Below, in pieces: positions 12,021-21,604 of a stretch of 64,000 nucleotides of DNA (positions within the stretch are counted from its first letter, which is position 1; each line of letters opens with the position of its first letter). Location: assembly GCA_019095985.1 (NCBI GenBank), contig JAGTTF010000035.1, positions 1-64,000 of the forward strand. Direction: 5' to 3'. The position numbers and the translations under genes are program-made. The DNA is from Streblospio benedicti (taxonomy: Eukaryota; Annelida; Polychaeta; Spionida; Spionidae). The notes below the pieces were generated by a model. The model was not told the origin of the DNA. It ran no database searches and saw only the letters and a list, made by a program, of their open reading frames with translations.

Positions 12021-12437
12021 GGTGTGTGTGTGTGTGTGTGCTAAGTTTTACATAGTGTCCAAGGGGGGGTCATTCAATTTTAAATGTTACTATAGGGGGG
12101 GGTCACTCAATTTTATGTCTGACACATTGAGATTTTACGCACTATTGGCGCGAATTGAGAAAACTGCAAGTATTTCAACAGGAATGATGTAACAATATAT
12201 ATGTTTCATACCAAAACCAATAAATTCTTTTAATGCAAGAATACATGCTACCCGATATCACTGTCTGGATCAAACTCAGCATTTGCAATGTATCTCTGAA
12301 TTTGAATCAGAGCTTCTCCAGCAAACATTTTTCTTTTCATTAATTGTTCTATTGGTGCCGTGTCAAATCGTTTAATTAGGTGTGTGTTTGGGGGGGGGGG
12401 TGTCACTCAAATTTTTTTCAAGGGGGTCACTCAGATT
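12021..12437 (+). repeat. GT microsatellite and dispersed G-run/TCACTCAATTTT motifs
   Basis: A GT run at 12,021-12,040 is followed by four spaced copies of a motif made of 5-10 G then TCACTCA and an AT-rich tail (near 12,063, 12,095, 12,390 and 12,424). Copy spacing is irregular, so this is not a simple tandem array. No gene is present. Confidence 0.6.
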
Positions 12438-12717
12438 TTGATTTGCCAAAATGGGTGGTTGCTGAAATATTCAAAGTTTGTTAAACTATGAAAATTTTCA
12501 TAAAATACAGTATTTAGAAAGTGACTGAATATACAGACCAAAAATGCTAATCATACAAAGAATTTGTAAAAAGAATGAATAGCACAGTATTTAGAACGTT
12601 TTACAGACCAAAAAACTAATCATATCGAATGGCATACGCGCTCCATCTGATTATACAGCAACAAGAACAAATTTTTGCGGGCGGACAGATTCGGCTACCG
12701 TAAGCTGTTTTAAGTAA

Positions 12718-13187
12718 GGTCTCAGACCACAAAATCAATACAAAATGAGCAAAAAAAATTCAGTCCGAACACTTGGGTGCTGTTCAAAGTTGATATAACT
12801 AAAAAGTAGGCTTGGTTCCGATTATTTACTGATTATAGATATGGTAAAAAATTAAGCTTATATCCAAAAAGGTGTCAAACCAGTTATTTTATTTAAATAT
12901 TTTTGAATAGTTAGTGCACATGGTCAGTTATACGACGGCCATGTATCAAATAGAATAGTGCTGGACTACAGAGGATTTCAAAGGGTAGGTCTCTTCTATG
13001 GCTGCCAGAGCTCTGGGAAGGTGGTTATGACCATATGAATTTTCTCCTCAGCAACTGGAAATGAAATACTCTGTTGAAGAAAAATAAGATTATTGGCCAA
13101 CACTCAAAGCTAAGCAGGGTAGAGGGGGCTGGTTATTACATTGTTAATAGATCTTACAATTGAGCATTTGTTTACTGATCTGAGACC
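12718..13187 (+). mobile_element. Small element with GGTCTCAGA ends, copy 1
   Basis: Starts GGTCTCAGACC and ends TCTGAGACC, a 9-bp terminal inverted repeat, flanked by TAA on the left and TTA on the right. Its first 341 bp (12,718-13,058) recur at 17,714-18,052 in the same orientation at about 95 percent identity, and both copies share the left terminus exactly. The TWA-like flanks suggest a Harbinger-type MITE, but the flanks are not identical, so the superfamily is inference. Non-coding. Confidence 0.6.
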
Positions 13188-13649
13188 TTATAGGCCTTCA
13201 TATGTGGTATGACATGTCCAGTAAATTGGTTATTTTGTCACATTAAGTTATTATCAAACACAATATGTTCTATTTTCCTTGAAAAACACTCTTTTTCATT
13301 GCGAATCAGTGTTGGCTTTTTGTACAAAATTTATTATTTTTTTTGTCCGGGGCCATTTTTATGGCCATCCAGTAGCATAACTATAGCAGCTGGGTTGATT
13401 TTTTATGTTTCTGTGTGTTGTCAGTGTCCATGCATACTACATAATTCAAGAAAAAACATCCTACATCAATCAAAAGTGAATCTATGATGTGACGAAAATG
13501 GTGTGATAATGAATCCGGACACCTGTGTAAAAAAGACCTCAAATGGATCTTTGTAGACTTCTAGAGGAGTCAATATTAGGTATATTCCATCCCAAAATTG
13601 TATGTTTATACGGTCTGTAACAATGAAGAAGTAGGCTAAAGGACATTTA
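13188..13649. other. Short intergenic spacer left of the Harbinger element
   Basis: No supported feature apart from the TTA target site at 13,647-13,649. A 92-codon plus-strand frame at 13,209-13,487 has no protein-like character. Confidence 0.5.
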
Positions 13650-14022
13650 AGCCCCTTTCACAATTGATCGCAACCACTTGCGACCAAAAAGTCTTACGAC
13701 CATGCATGTTCAAGAGGTGGTCGCCAAAATAATCGCAATAAAAATAGGGGGACGTACAACGGTGCACAACACAGTTTTAGTGGGGCGCGGCTATTTGCGT
13801 CTGGTGCACGATACAGTCGCCATTGTTTTATAAAAGTCGCACATGCCGCTACAATGTTGTGCAACGGTGTGCAACGTATTGCGACATGCAGGTTAGCAGT
13901 TTTATCATCAAGTCCAATAATCAGATGGCAAGATACTTGGTCGTGCAACATTACGAGTGGTTGTGCAACGTTGTACGTCCAGTCGCTAGGTCGCACGACC
14001 TATGATTATCGACAATATCGAG

Positions 14023-14030
14023 TATAAAAG
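14023..14030 (+). promoter_or_regulatory. TATA box of the Harbinger MADF/Myb-like gene
   Basis: TATAAAAG lies 51 bp upstream of the ATG at 14,082 and inside the transposon, well placed to drive the plus-strand accessory gene. Confidence 0.55.
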
Positions 14031-14081
14031 TGATGTACTTCATTTGTTCACAACACTTTTGTTCGTGAAGTTCAAGTCAAG

Positions 14082-15325
14082 ATGCCAGCGAAAAAGAATA
14101 CAAACAATATCAAGAACAAGGCCAAATGTGGAAAGAAAGCAGCAAGGCAGCCGTTGAATGTTAAAGTAGATGATGCAAATATCCCATCAGCGCAGGAAGA
14201 TGATGATCATCAAAGTCAACATGCTGAGCAAGAAGACTTGAATTCGCAGCATGCCGTGCTTCAAGATCCTGTGATTCCTGTTCAGGCTGTTGGTGACAAT
14301 GAAGATGACGATGAAGAAGATGATGAGTACAAGAGCTCCAAAGTCCCTGTGCTTGATCCACGTGTGGAGCAAGAGCTTGCGGAATTTTTATGATAAAGGC
14401 CTTGGGGAGTTTAAGAACACCAAGAAAAAGGATCGTCTCATGCAAGAAAAAAGCAGATGCACTTGGTCTGTCTGTGAGTGATATAAAACTGTGGTATCGA
14501 AGTCAGCGCACGATCCTTGGGAAATTGGTGAAGAAGAAAAGTGGGCAAAAAACTGTGCCACTCACAGCCAGGCAAAAGTGGGTCCAGGCCAATCTTGGGT
14601 TTTTAAAACCACATATCGTTCAAAGAGTCCAGGGGTCACAGTTGGGCAAGGTACCACCTGATTCAGCTGCTGTTGATGAAGATGAAGATGCCGAAGATGA
14701 GGAAGCCAGAGCGAGAGGTGATGAAATGGACCCTCCTCATGCCTCCCAAGCCGCTGTGAAAAAAAAGAGGAAAAGAGGTGACGTAGACACTGCACTGATC
14801 GAGTTCCTTGAGAACTCAAAGAAGGCTAGTGTCGATCTATGCTCAAAGGTTGCTGCATCTATGCCTAGTGATGAAAAACAAGCATTCATGGAATGGATAC
14901 TGCAGGCTGTACGTCCTCTTCCATCACATTTATGGAGAGAATTCACCAAAGATGCATTTGCTCTTGTAAATCGCTACCTGGAAAGGGTTGAATCACAGCA
15001 CCAGATGCGTCTTCCTGCACCATCCGTGGCTCCTCTAAACAGACCTCATTCCGTACCTGCTCAATGGTCATATGATCAGCCCAGACCTACACGGTGGCAG
15101 CAGGATGGCCAGTGCCAATTCACACCTGGACAAAACTTTTCACAGCCTTTAAATAGTAGCTTCAGTTTGTCGGATATCTTGGCAACACCACCGAATAGAA
15201 GTCAACAGTGCCCGATGACCCCATCTACGAATTCCCGAAGTGAGCAGCAGCAACAGCTACCGTGTTCTAGTACCAACCAGCCTTCAATCATCGGAGAAGC
15301 CTTTAGTTCTATTCAGGATGTATAG
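14082..15325 (+). pseudogene. Harbinger MADF/Myb-like accessory protein, broken by two frame slips
   Basis: In Harbinger elements a Myb/SANT- or MADF-like protein helps carry the transposase to the nucleus and to transposon ends. Translation begins at ATG 14,082 with a Lys-rich then Asp/Glu-rich leader of about 90 residues. The helix-rich DNA-binding region spans about 14,350-14,545 and includes LGLSVSDIKLWYRSQRTILG followed by a basic KKKSGQ segment. It is read in three different frames in turn, with shifts near 14,385-14,392 (T run) and 14,450-14,457 (A run), both likely slippage errors. A long open tail of about 260 residues follows: an acidic linker, KKKRKRG (nuclear localisation), a short helical LREFTKD-like region and a Gln/Ser/Pro-rich end. 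An AATAAA lies near 15,561. Apart from these slips the frame is open, indicating recent damage. Confidence 0.8.
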
Positions 15326-15800
15326 ACTCTTTCAATAGTATCTATGTAAACTTGATATGAACATGTAAATGTAAATGTGTTACAATTGATTGAAGTGTTT
15401 TCATTTAATCCATTCTTCCAGTCTTCTTTTAATTCATTTGCATTAGTTATAAAAACAACATAAAAATATCAAATAATAAGCACAGTTCAGACTATGATTC
15501 TCAATGTAAAAAGTGCTGTAAATTCAATATGAATTGTTATGTTGTTATGTTGGCAACAATGTCAATAAAGAATTATAACATTTATGAAGAAAATATTTAT
15601 TGAAGTTATTTAAAAATCGCATAATACAGGTAGAACAATAACCATCGAAAATCAAATGTGACACATACATACACAAATGTAATTACTCTGGCTTCATTGA
15701 TTTAATTACAATGAAATAAATGCCTAGTTACAATCAGATTTAGCGACAATCAGATTTTACTTATCACACCAGTTGACACATTCAATACATTGCTAGCAGT

Positions 15801-17079
15801 CTAAATCATTTGGTCTTGCCACGGCAAACGTCCAACTTCACTGTTGTAATATGACTTCAAATACGATCGAAGTCTCTTGCCTTCCTTATTTGCAAGATTC
15901 CCTCCACCTATGTGTTCTAGTTCTTGAAGAACTTGACCATCTCGCCATGCTCCAGGTATGTAGTTCCCATTTTCATCAGCCTGGTCCAAATCATTGTTCT
16001 GCAGGCCAGGATACCGCATGCGCATTAAATTGTGTACGCACATTGCTGCCATTACAACAATCTTGGCTCTCTCTGGATCTTGTTGCATAGTTGAAAGCAT
16101 GCACCTGAAGCGGTGTGCGAGGATACCAAAACTGTTTTCCACAACACGCCTGGCACGGGAAAGTCGGTAATTAAAGATTCTTTCATGGTTGTTCATGGCA
16201 CGATGAGAGAATGGCTTCATCATCCAGGTACATACATGTAGAGGGAATGCATCATCGCCAATCAAAAAATATTGTAGTGGTCTGTCATCGTATGGCAGGG
16301 CCTCTGGATCGGGCTAGTTGAGAGTTCCATTTTCTAGTCTATCTCTCAATGGGCCATTGTTGAAGACCTGAGCATCTGATGAAGAACCCTGGCTACCAAC
16401 ATCAGCCTAGATAAACTTATAGTCAGCATCAACAATGGCCAGGAGTATTATACTAAAGAATCCCTTTGTAGTTGTAATTGAGGGTGCCTGACTTTCTTGG
16501 GCTTCTTATAGCCACATGTTTTCCATCTATAGCTCCACAGGTGTGGTGAAAGTTCCATTTATCACTATATCCCTGGGCCACATCTTTCCATTCTTCAGGA
16601 CTTGTTGGAAAAGAAAACACCTCATCTTCATATTCTGCTATTATGGCCTGGCACACTTCTGGGATAAATAATGCTATTCTTGGAGATATACGTTCCAATA
16701 GCTCATAGAACATCTCTGGTGTCATTCTCATATAATTTACAAAATCACCATTGCATTCTCTCTGTAGCTCAATCATCAGAGTATGGTATTGCCCAAATAA
16801 CATACGTCTTTCTATCCATGGCTTTACCCACCAACGTCGTCTATTTCTTTGATAACGTTGCCTTAAACGAATAATAATTGCCAATATGTCAACGTGTCTC
16901 TGTTGGACTTCATGTAGTTGTATTTGAAGACGTAGCAAACGCCCCATGTGACGAGGAATGGCTTGCCCAACACCTGCCATTTCATGAGCTTCTGGACAAT
17001 GAATGAATATCCCAGACTGTACAGGTATATATACATGTTGGACCATGTCATGCGAATGGATAAAACGGTCGTGCAACAC
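15801..17079 (-). pseudogene. Harbinger DDE transposase (DDE_Tnp_4 type), broken
   Basis: Transposase gene reading leftwards. The N-terminal block (17,079-16,453; a better start may be the Met at 16,980) has a basic region RQRYQRNRRRWWVKPW, then GQYHTLMIEL and MTPEMFYELLERISPRI, all characteristic of Harbinger transposases. The first catalytic Asp is in GAIDGKH near 16,525. The block carrying SSSDAQVF (second Asp) lies around 16,380-16,360, and the third acidic residue is in VVENSFGIL in the C-terminal block (16,265-15,801), which ends with the usual tail. Between the two large blocks the frame shifts once near 16,455, and at least two in-frame stops interrupt it (TAG in place of a Trp codon near 16,410, and another TAG near 16,318). 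All three catalytic acids remain visible, so decay is recent. Confidence 0.88.
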
Positions 17080-17375
17080 ACGCTCAAGGACATACGATCG
17101 TTGAGCAACAGTCTCATGGTCGCACGAGCATATACAACATTGTGCAATGCACGTACCAACGGTCGTGCGAGCAAAGCATAAAAAATCAATAGATGCGCCA
17201 CTCTACGACCCAAACTGAATTTTGTGCATGTCCGAAATTCTCTTGCGATCCTAATCTCGCCTGCAACGGAAGCGACCGCAACGTACGACTTGTGCGATTT
17301 GCTCGTGCAACGTATGCGAACGTGATCGCCAAGTGGTCGCTGACTGCTCGCAACGCAATTGTGAAAGGGGCTTTA

Positions 17376-17713
17376 CAAACAACACTTTACCTTTGCTGCA
17401 AGTGGCCTAGAAAGTACAGTTTGGGAGAAACAAACACTCAAATAATATTTTTCTAAAAGAGCTGCTGCTGTTGGACTAGAATGGATTTTGTTTCATTTTC
17501 TGGTGATGTTATCTAAAGTTTATATACTAAACTAGCATTAATGCTCATTTTGAAGCATTAAACTACCAAAAAGTGTGATTTCAGGCGTTCAAACGTAAGA
17601 CATGATATAAAACTTATTGCATATTTTGTAAGCCTATAACATGCCTTGGACATGTTGCAGACATCATAAGTATATATTTAAGCAAAATATAATATTCATC
17701 ATTCCCCTCATTA
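17376..17713. other. Short AT-rich spacer
   Basis: No feature seen between the Harbinger right end and the next repeat. Confidence 0.6.
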
Positions 17714-18052
17714 GGTCTCAGACCACCAAATCAATACAAAATGAGCAAAAAAATTCGGTCCGAACACTTGGGTGCTGTTCAAAGTTGATATAACTAAAAA
17801 GTAGGCATGGTTCCGATTATTTACTGATTATAGATATGATAAAAAAATTAAGCTTATATCCAATAGGTGTCAAACCAGTTATTTTATTTAAATAATTTGA
17901 ATAGTTAGTGCACATGGTCAGTTATACGACGGCCATGTATCAAATAGAATAGTGCTGGACTACAGAGGATTTCAAAGGGTAGGTCTCTTCTATGGCTGCC
18001 AGAGCTCTGGGAAGGTGGTTATGCCCATATGAATTTTCTCCTCAGCAACTGG
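17714..18052 (+). repeat. GGTCTCAGA element, copy 2 (right end missing)
   Basis: Direct repeat of 12,718-13,058, about 95 percent identical with a few one- to three-base indels. It begins at the identical terminus GGTCTCAGACC after TTA, and stops matching after GCAACTGG at 18,052, so the 3' terminal repeat is lost. It lies 341 bp beyond the Harbinger element, while copy 1 lies 460 bp before it. Confidence 0.7.
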
Positions 18053-18626
18053 GACAAACACTTTTGCGATAAAGCATTTATTGACCAGGTTACGTCTTTT
18101 AATGACCAGGTTACGTCTGACGCTCGACCCAGATATGATAAGTGGGTGAGTGCACTGCACTTAACTGAGGTCATTAAGTTCACGTGTTTTATTTTTTTGT
18201 TAGAGGGATAATGCCAGGTTTTGTTTGTTGTGTGATTCCTATTTAGGAGCTTATTAGTAATAAATGTACTCTTATAGTACACTTTTCTCTGATCAGAACT
18301 AAATAAACCTGCAATTCATATGATTCAAATCCTTTTAATGTATTTACCTGCTTTTCTTTTTAAAAAAAATAGCTCTATTTATTTAAAAGAAAAGCAGTTA
18401 AATACATTAACATAACATAATGATATTCATCAGGCCCACTGCTTTAAACCACATAACAAAAATCAACTGGACACACACGCAATTATACATATAGACTCTA
18501 AGCAAACTGAATTGCATTTGTTATTTACACAATAGAACATTTCACAAATATACTGCATAGATCTGGTCTTGGATTAAAACAATGAATGTATGATATTGAT
18601 TTGCAGGTCAATTCCGATCTATTCTC
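18053..18626. other. Spacer with a strong hairpin
   Basis: A 16-bp word TGACCAGGTTACGTCT is repeated in tandem within 18,083-18,120. Positions 18,335-18,410 form an inverted repeat of about 29 bp per arm (TTAATGTATTTACCTGC on the left) with one mismatch, one indel and a loop of about 17 nt. No gene. Confidence 0.6.
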
Positions 18627-18954
18627 ACATCAAGTGGCCCTGGCAGAGGGTTGAGAAGATAACTGATCCAAGTATGTAAGATGGGGGTTACAGAGACGGT
18701 TCAGCCTTCTAACTTTTTAACAGCTTGCTGCTCATTGGCAGATCTAGGGGGGCAGGGTGCAGGGGGGCGCCCGCCCTTTTTTTCCCACCAAAATACTTCA
18801 TTTTCATAGGGTTTTTCATGAAATCCCGTAAGTGCGCCCCCTCTTTTCCTTAAGTGCGTCTCCCCCCTTTTTCTGAAAACCTGGATCTGCCTATGCTGCT
18901 ATCATTCTGGTCTCACAACCTTGGGGTCTAAGTTCCGCCAGGGCCACTTGATGT
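18627..18954 (+). repeat. tRNA-like element with inverted ends, copy 2, carrying a nested MITE
   Basis: The ends are a perfect 18-bp inverted repeat, ACATCAAGTGGCCCTGGC at 18,627-18,644 and its complement at 18,937-18,954. The body matches copy 1 (9602-9758) on both sides of an insertion at about 18,735-18,893. The B-box-like sequence of copy 1 is degraded here. It may be a MITE or a tRNA-related SINE; the exact terminal palindrome favours a transposon-like origin. Confidence 0.55.
18735..18893. mobile_element. ~159-bp MITE nested in the tRNA-like element, possibly hAT-type
   Basis: The ends read TTGGCAGATCTAGG and, reverse-complemented, TAGGCAGATCCAGG (12 of 14 matching). It interrupts the host repeat exactly between segments that are contiguous in copy 1. 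Flanking sequence on both sides contains TGCTGCT, consistent with an ~8-bp target duplication as in hAT elements. The interior is C/G-run rich and non-coding. Confidence 0.65.
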
Positions 18955-19019
18955 AGTCAAATGGAAGCTTAGGGTTGTAAAACCTGTCTTCAGCTATGTC
19001 TATTGTGGTGTGAAATATA

Positions 19020-19330
19020 CTTAGTTTAAAGATGTAAGAGAGTATGTAGATAATGCTTTCTACACTATTGCTCAGGATATCCTACTTTCTTGTTTTTAGG
19101 CCTGGATAGGAATCAATGATATAAAGCTTAACATGGTTTCAATCTGACCTTTCAAACCGGTCGCAAGTTAAAATCCTCCTCCTAAATAGAATGTCATAAA
19201 AAAGCACTGCTTTGGTTTTGGGGTTTCTACAGGGCTCTTTACTAGGTCCATTTACATTCATAATTTAGACAGGTCCAAGTCATGAAATATAGACCAAACA
19301 AGGAAATTTATTTGTATTCAGATGAATTCT
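19020..19330 (+). pseudogene. Short relic of a LINE reverse transcriptase
   Basis: One frame reads GFLQGSLLGPFTFI near 19,227-19,268, closely resembling the conserved PQGSVLGPLLF box of non-LTR reverse transcriptases. About 60 bp later another frame reads LYSDEF, like the catalytic YADD box region. The upstream sequence has several stops and at least one frame change. Too decayed to assign a clade; CR1/L2-like is plausible. Confidence 0.4.
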
Positions 19331-20098
19331 GCAGATTTACATTGAGTTTGACTTTGCACCTCAGTCAACGTATGAAGAGCCCCAATTTAGAGATGGAGGC
19401 TTTGCATAGCTGATACCAGATCATGGATGGGAGCAGTGTTAGAAATATACGTTTGGCCGCTGGCCAGAGGCCGGCAAGATCGCTTTTTTTTGTCAGTGTC
19501 ATGCATTGCTGACCACAAGATTCTACTTAGAACACCTGTATTTCTTGAGAATGCCAGCAAATCCCCCTGAGTTACTTATGGCTGAATGTCAGTACTGCAT
19601 AATCGGGACTGCAACTTTTCAGCCCAGCAGGCCCCATGGAGTTGCAAAACTTATTTAACTAAGGTGTGAACACTGATAGGAGAAAACAAGGTTCCGCTGA
19701 ATGCAGCAAAAAAGAACTAGTTTGACCTAGTGGCTATATATACCCCATCCAGATTAATGAATGTTTTGACATTAAGTCAGAATTTTGAGTGATATCAGAC
19801 CAGCATCCACTGCTTGTAATTTAGGTGATAAGACTTACCAAAACGAAACCATTCAACCATATGTGTCATCTCTTGTAAACTCTTGCAATTGGTAATTTAG
19901 AGATGGAGGACAAAATAGAAAGTTTACCAGAATGGAAGCAGTGCAGAGAAACTTGTTAATGCTTTCATCAGTTCAACTTTGGAGTTACAGTGTCACATTA
20001 CCCTCAGTCTTACTATTAAATTATATACTATGCTGGCTTCAAAGACATTGTACCAATCATAATAAGTAGTAAAAGTACTTAACGTGTAATATTATGTA
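19331..20098. other. No supported feature
   Basis: No coding or repeat structure is visible by eye. Confidence 0.5.
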
Positions 20099-20301
20099 CT
20101 GTAAAACTGAATATCTTGTGGGTATTAAATTTTGCGATTTTCATCTATAAATTATTGTGACTATTTAATTTTGTAATTTTGGTCCATCCTGGATCTACTT
20201 TACATGGGCTATTAATGTTTGCTGACTATTTAAGTTTGCGTTTTTAATTTACCCACAAAATTCGCAAATTGAATCATGCGTACACATTTCTAGTTTTACA
20301 G
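20099..20301. mobile_element. TA-flanked MITE, 203 bp (Mariner/Tc1-like)
   Basis: Starts CTGTAAAACTGA and ends, reverse-complemented, CTGTAAAACTAG, giving a 10-bp perfect terminal inverted repeat flanked by TA on both sides (20,097-20,098 and 20,302-20,303). The interior is itself partly palindromic: GTGGGTATTAAATTTTGCG near the left end is answered by CGCAAATTxAA/TTTACCCAC-type words near the right. TA target duplication points to the Tc1/mariner group. Non-coding. Confidence 0.72.
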
Positions 20302-20303
20302 TA

Positions 20304-21604
20304 ACTATGATGTTCAAGAGGATTGTCTATAAATGAAAGGCATTTCATGAATTAAAATGGTCAAATTAACTATTTTAAAATGAATTTTGCGAAAGACGCA
20401 TACACAAAAATAGTGATAACCAGTGATATTTATTTGCACTTTATCCAATGGATTTTCATATCACATACAAAATAAAAAGATTTGAATAACAAAACACATC
20501 AAATGCATATCAAATGTACATAAACTAAAATTGATTCAATAAATACAATAAATATATATTATCAATTAAAGGGAGATGAATTTCACAATTGGAATAGTAC
20601 ATCCATTTACACAATCATAGCACAGCTGACAAGAACATTACCAAAATCATAATACAAAATATCCCTGTACTTGCTCGTAAATGGATCCAAAATTGTGATG
20701 GTATTAAAAATGTCCACTACTAATGTTCTACTGATAAAAAAGCACATTTCACTTAGCATACTTTGTTGTATAGATAAATTGAAGAAAAAATTATAGGTAC
20801 ACATGTATGCAGGCTTATTTCTATCTGATAGGCAGTAGTAGCAAAAAGACAAACTCTTAAATTAAGATTTTAGCTCACTTTTTAAACTTTAAAAAAAATA
20901 TAAATTAGTTTCTCCACCATTTCCTTGTTAATAGTCATCATCATTGAACATAAAGAGGACACAATTTTGGTAACAATAATTGAGGAAGACATTCTACCAT
21001 GCATATTGCATTTGAAAAAGAATGTATAAAAGAATTCCTGTTACAAAATTCCTTACAAATTTTCTTCCAAATACTACAAAACCTCGAAGTGACATGAAAA
21101 TAATACACAATCTTTCATTAAGGCAACAAATTTGAATTTGAAAGATTAGTAACCACAACTTCCCAACTGATTCAGATAAAACACAAATCGCTACTAGGAC
21201 AATTTTAGTAACAAACTACCTACACTATATTAATACATTGTGTATGCTGAGCCAAAAAACTTGATAGCATACATGACTTAGATAATGAACAGCTACAGTA
21301 AGCAGATTCTAAAACCTTTTCATGCATAAACTTTCTGACACCTATCTACTAGTTGGATTCGTAGGATGAATGGTATTAAATTAATTCTCAAAACCGAGCA
21401 AGTCAGAGCAAAATGGTTATCATTGAGAAACTTTAGTAGTAAATCTATCATTAAAGAGATTCCCTGCTTCTTTTGTTTATGTATTGTATCATTTCAGACT
21501 AACAAAAATAGTTGACTATGGCAACTAACTATAGCAGCACTATTGTTTCTAGAAGACTTGATTCATCACGCAGCAAACAGTGGTGCATGCAAAAATGACA
21601 CAAA
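20304..21604. other. AT-rich DNA with no assigned gene
   Basis: No protein-like frame; the 81-codon minus-strand frame at 20,852-20,607 has no recognisable character. It may include the 3' flank of the hAT-type gene that ends at 21,605. Confidence 0.5.

Larger units (their letters stand above)
13650..17372. mobile_element. Harbinger DNA transposon, both genes broken
   Basis: A 3.72-kb element whose ends read AGCCCCTTTCACAATTG on the left and the exact reverse complement on the right. It is flanked by direct TTA duplications (13,647-13,649 and 17,373-17,375), the classic 3-bp TWA target site of PIF/Harbinger. The subterminal ~350 bp at each end are rich in GCGACC/TCGCAC-type words, probable transposase-binding sites. 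It carries the two genes typical of the superfamily: a Myb/MADF-like DNA-binding protein on the plus strand near the left end, and a DDE transposase on the minus strand near the right end, so the genes converge. Ends and target duplication are intact, but both genes are damaged, so insertion was probably recent yet the copy is now non-autonomous. Confidence 0.93.

Noticed and set aside
13823-14005. Small plus-strand gene before the Harbinger accessory gene
   Set aside because: It lies in the subterminal repeat-rich, promoter-containing part of the transposon and has no protein-like motif.
12718-18052. LTR retrotransposon with the 340-bp repeats as LTRs
   Set aside because: The repeats do not begin TG or end CA, the interval contains a complete Harbinger and no gag or pol, and copy 1 extends beyond the repeat with its own terminal inverted repeat.
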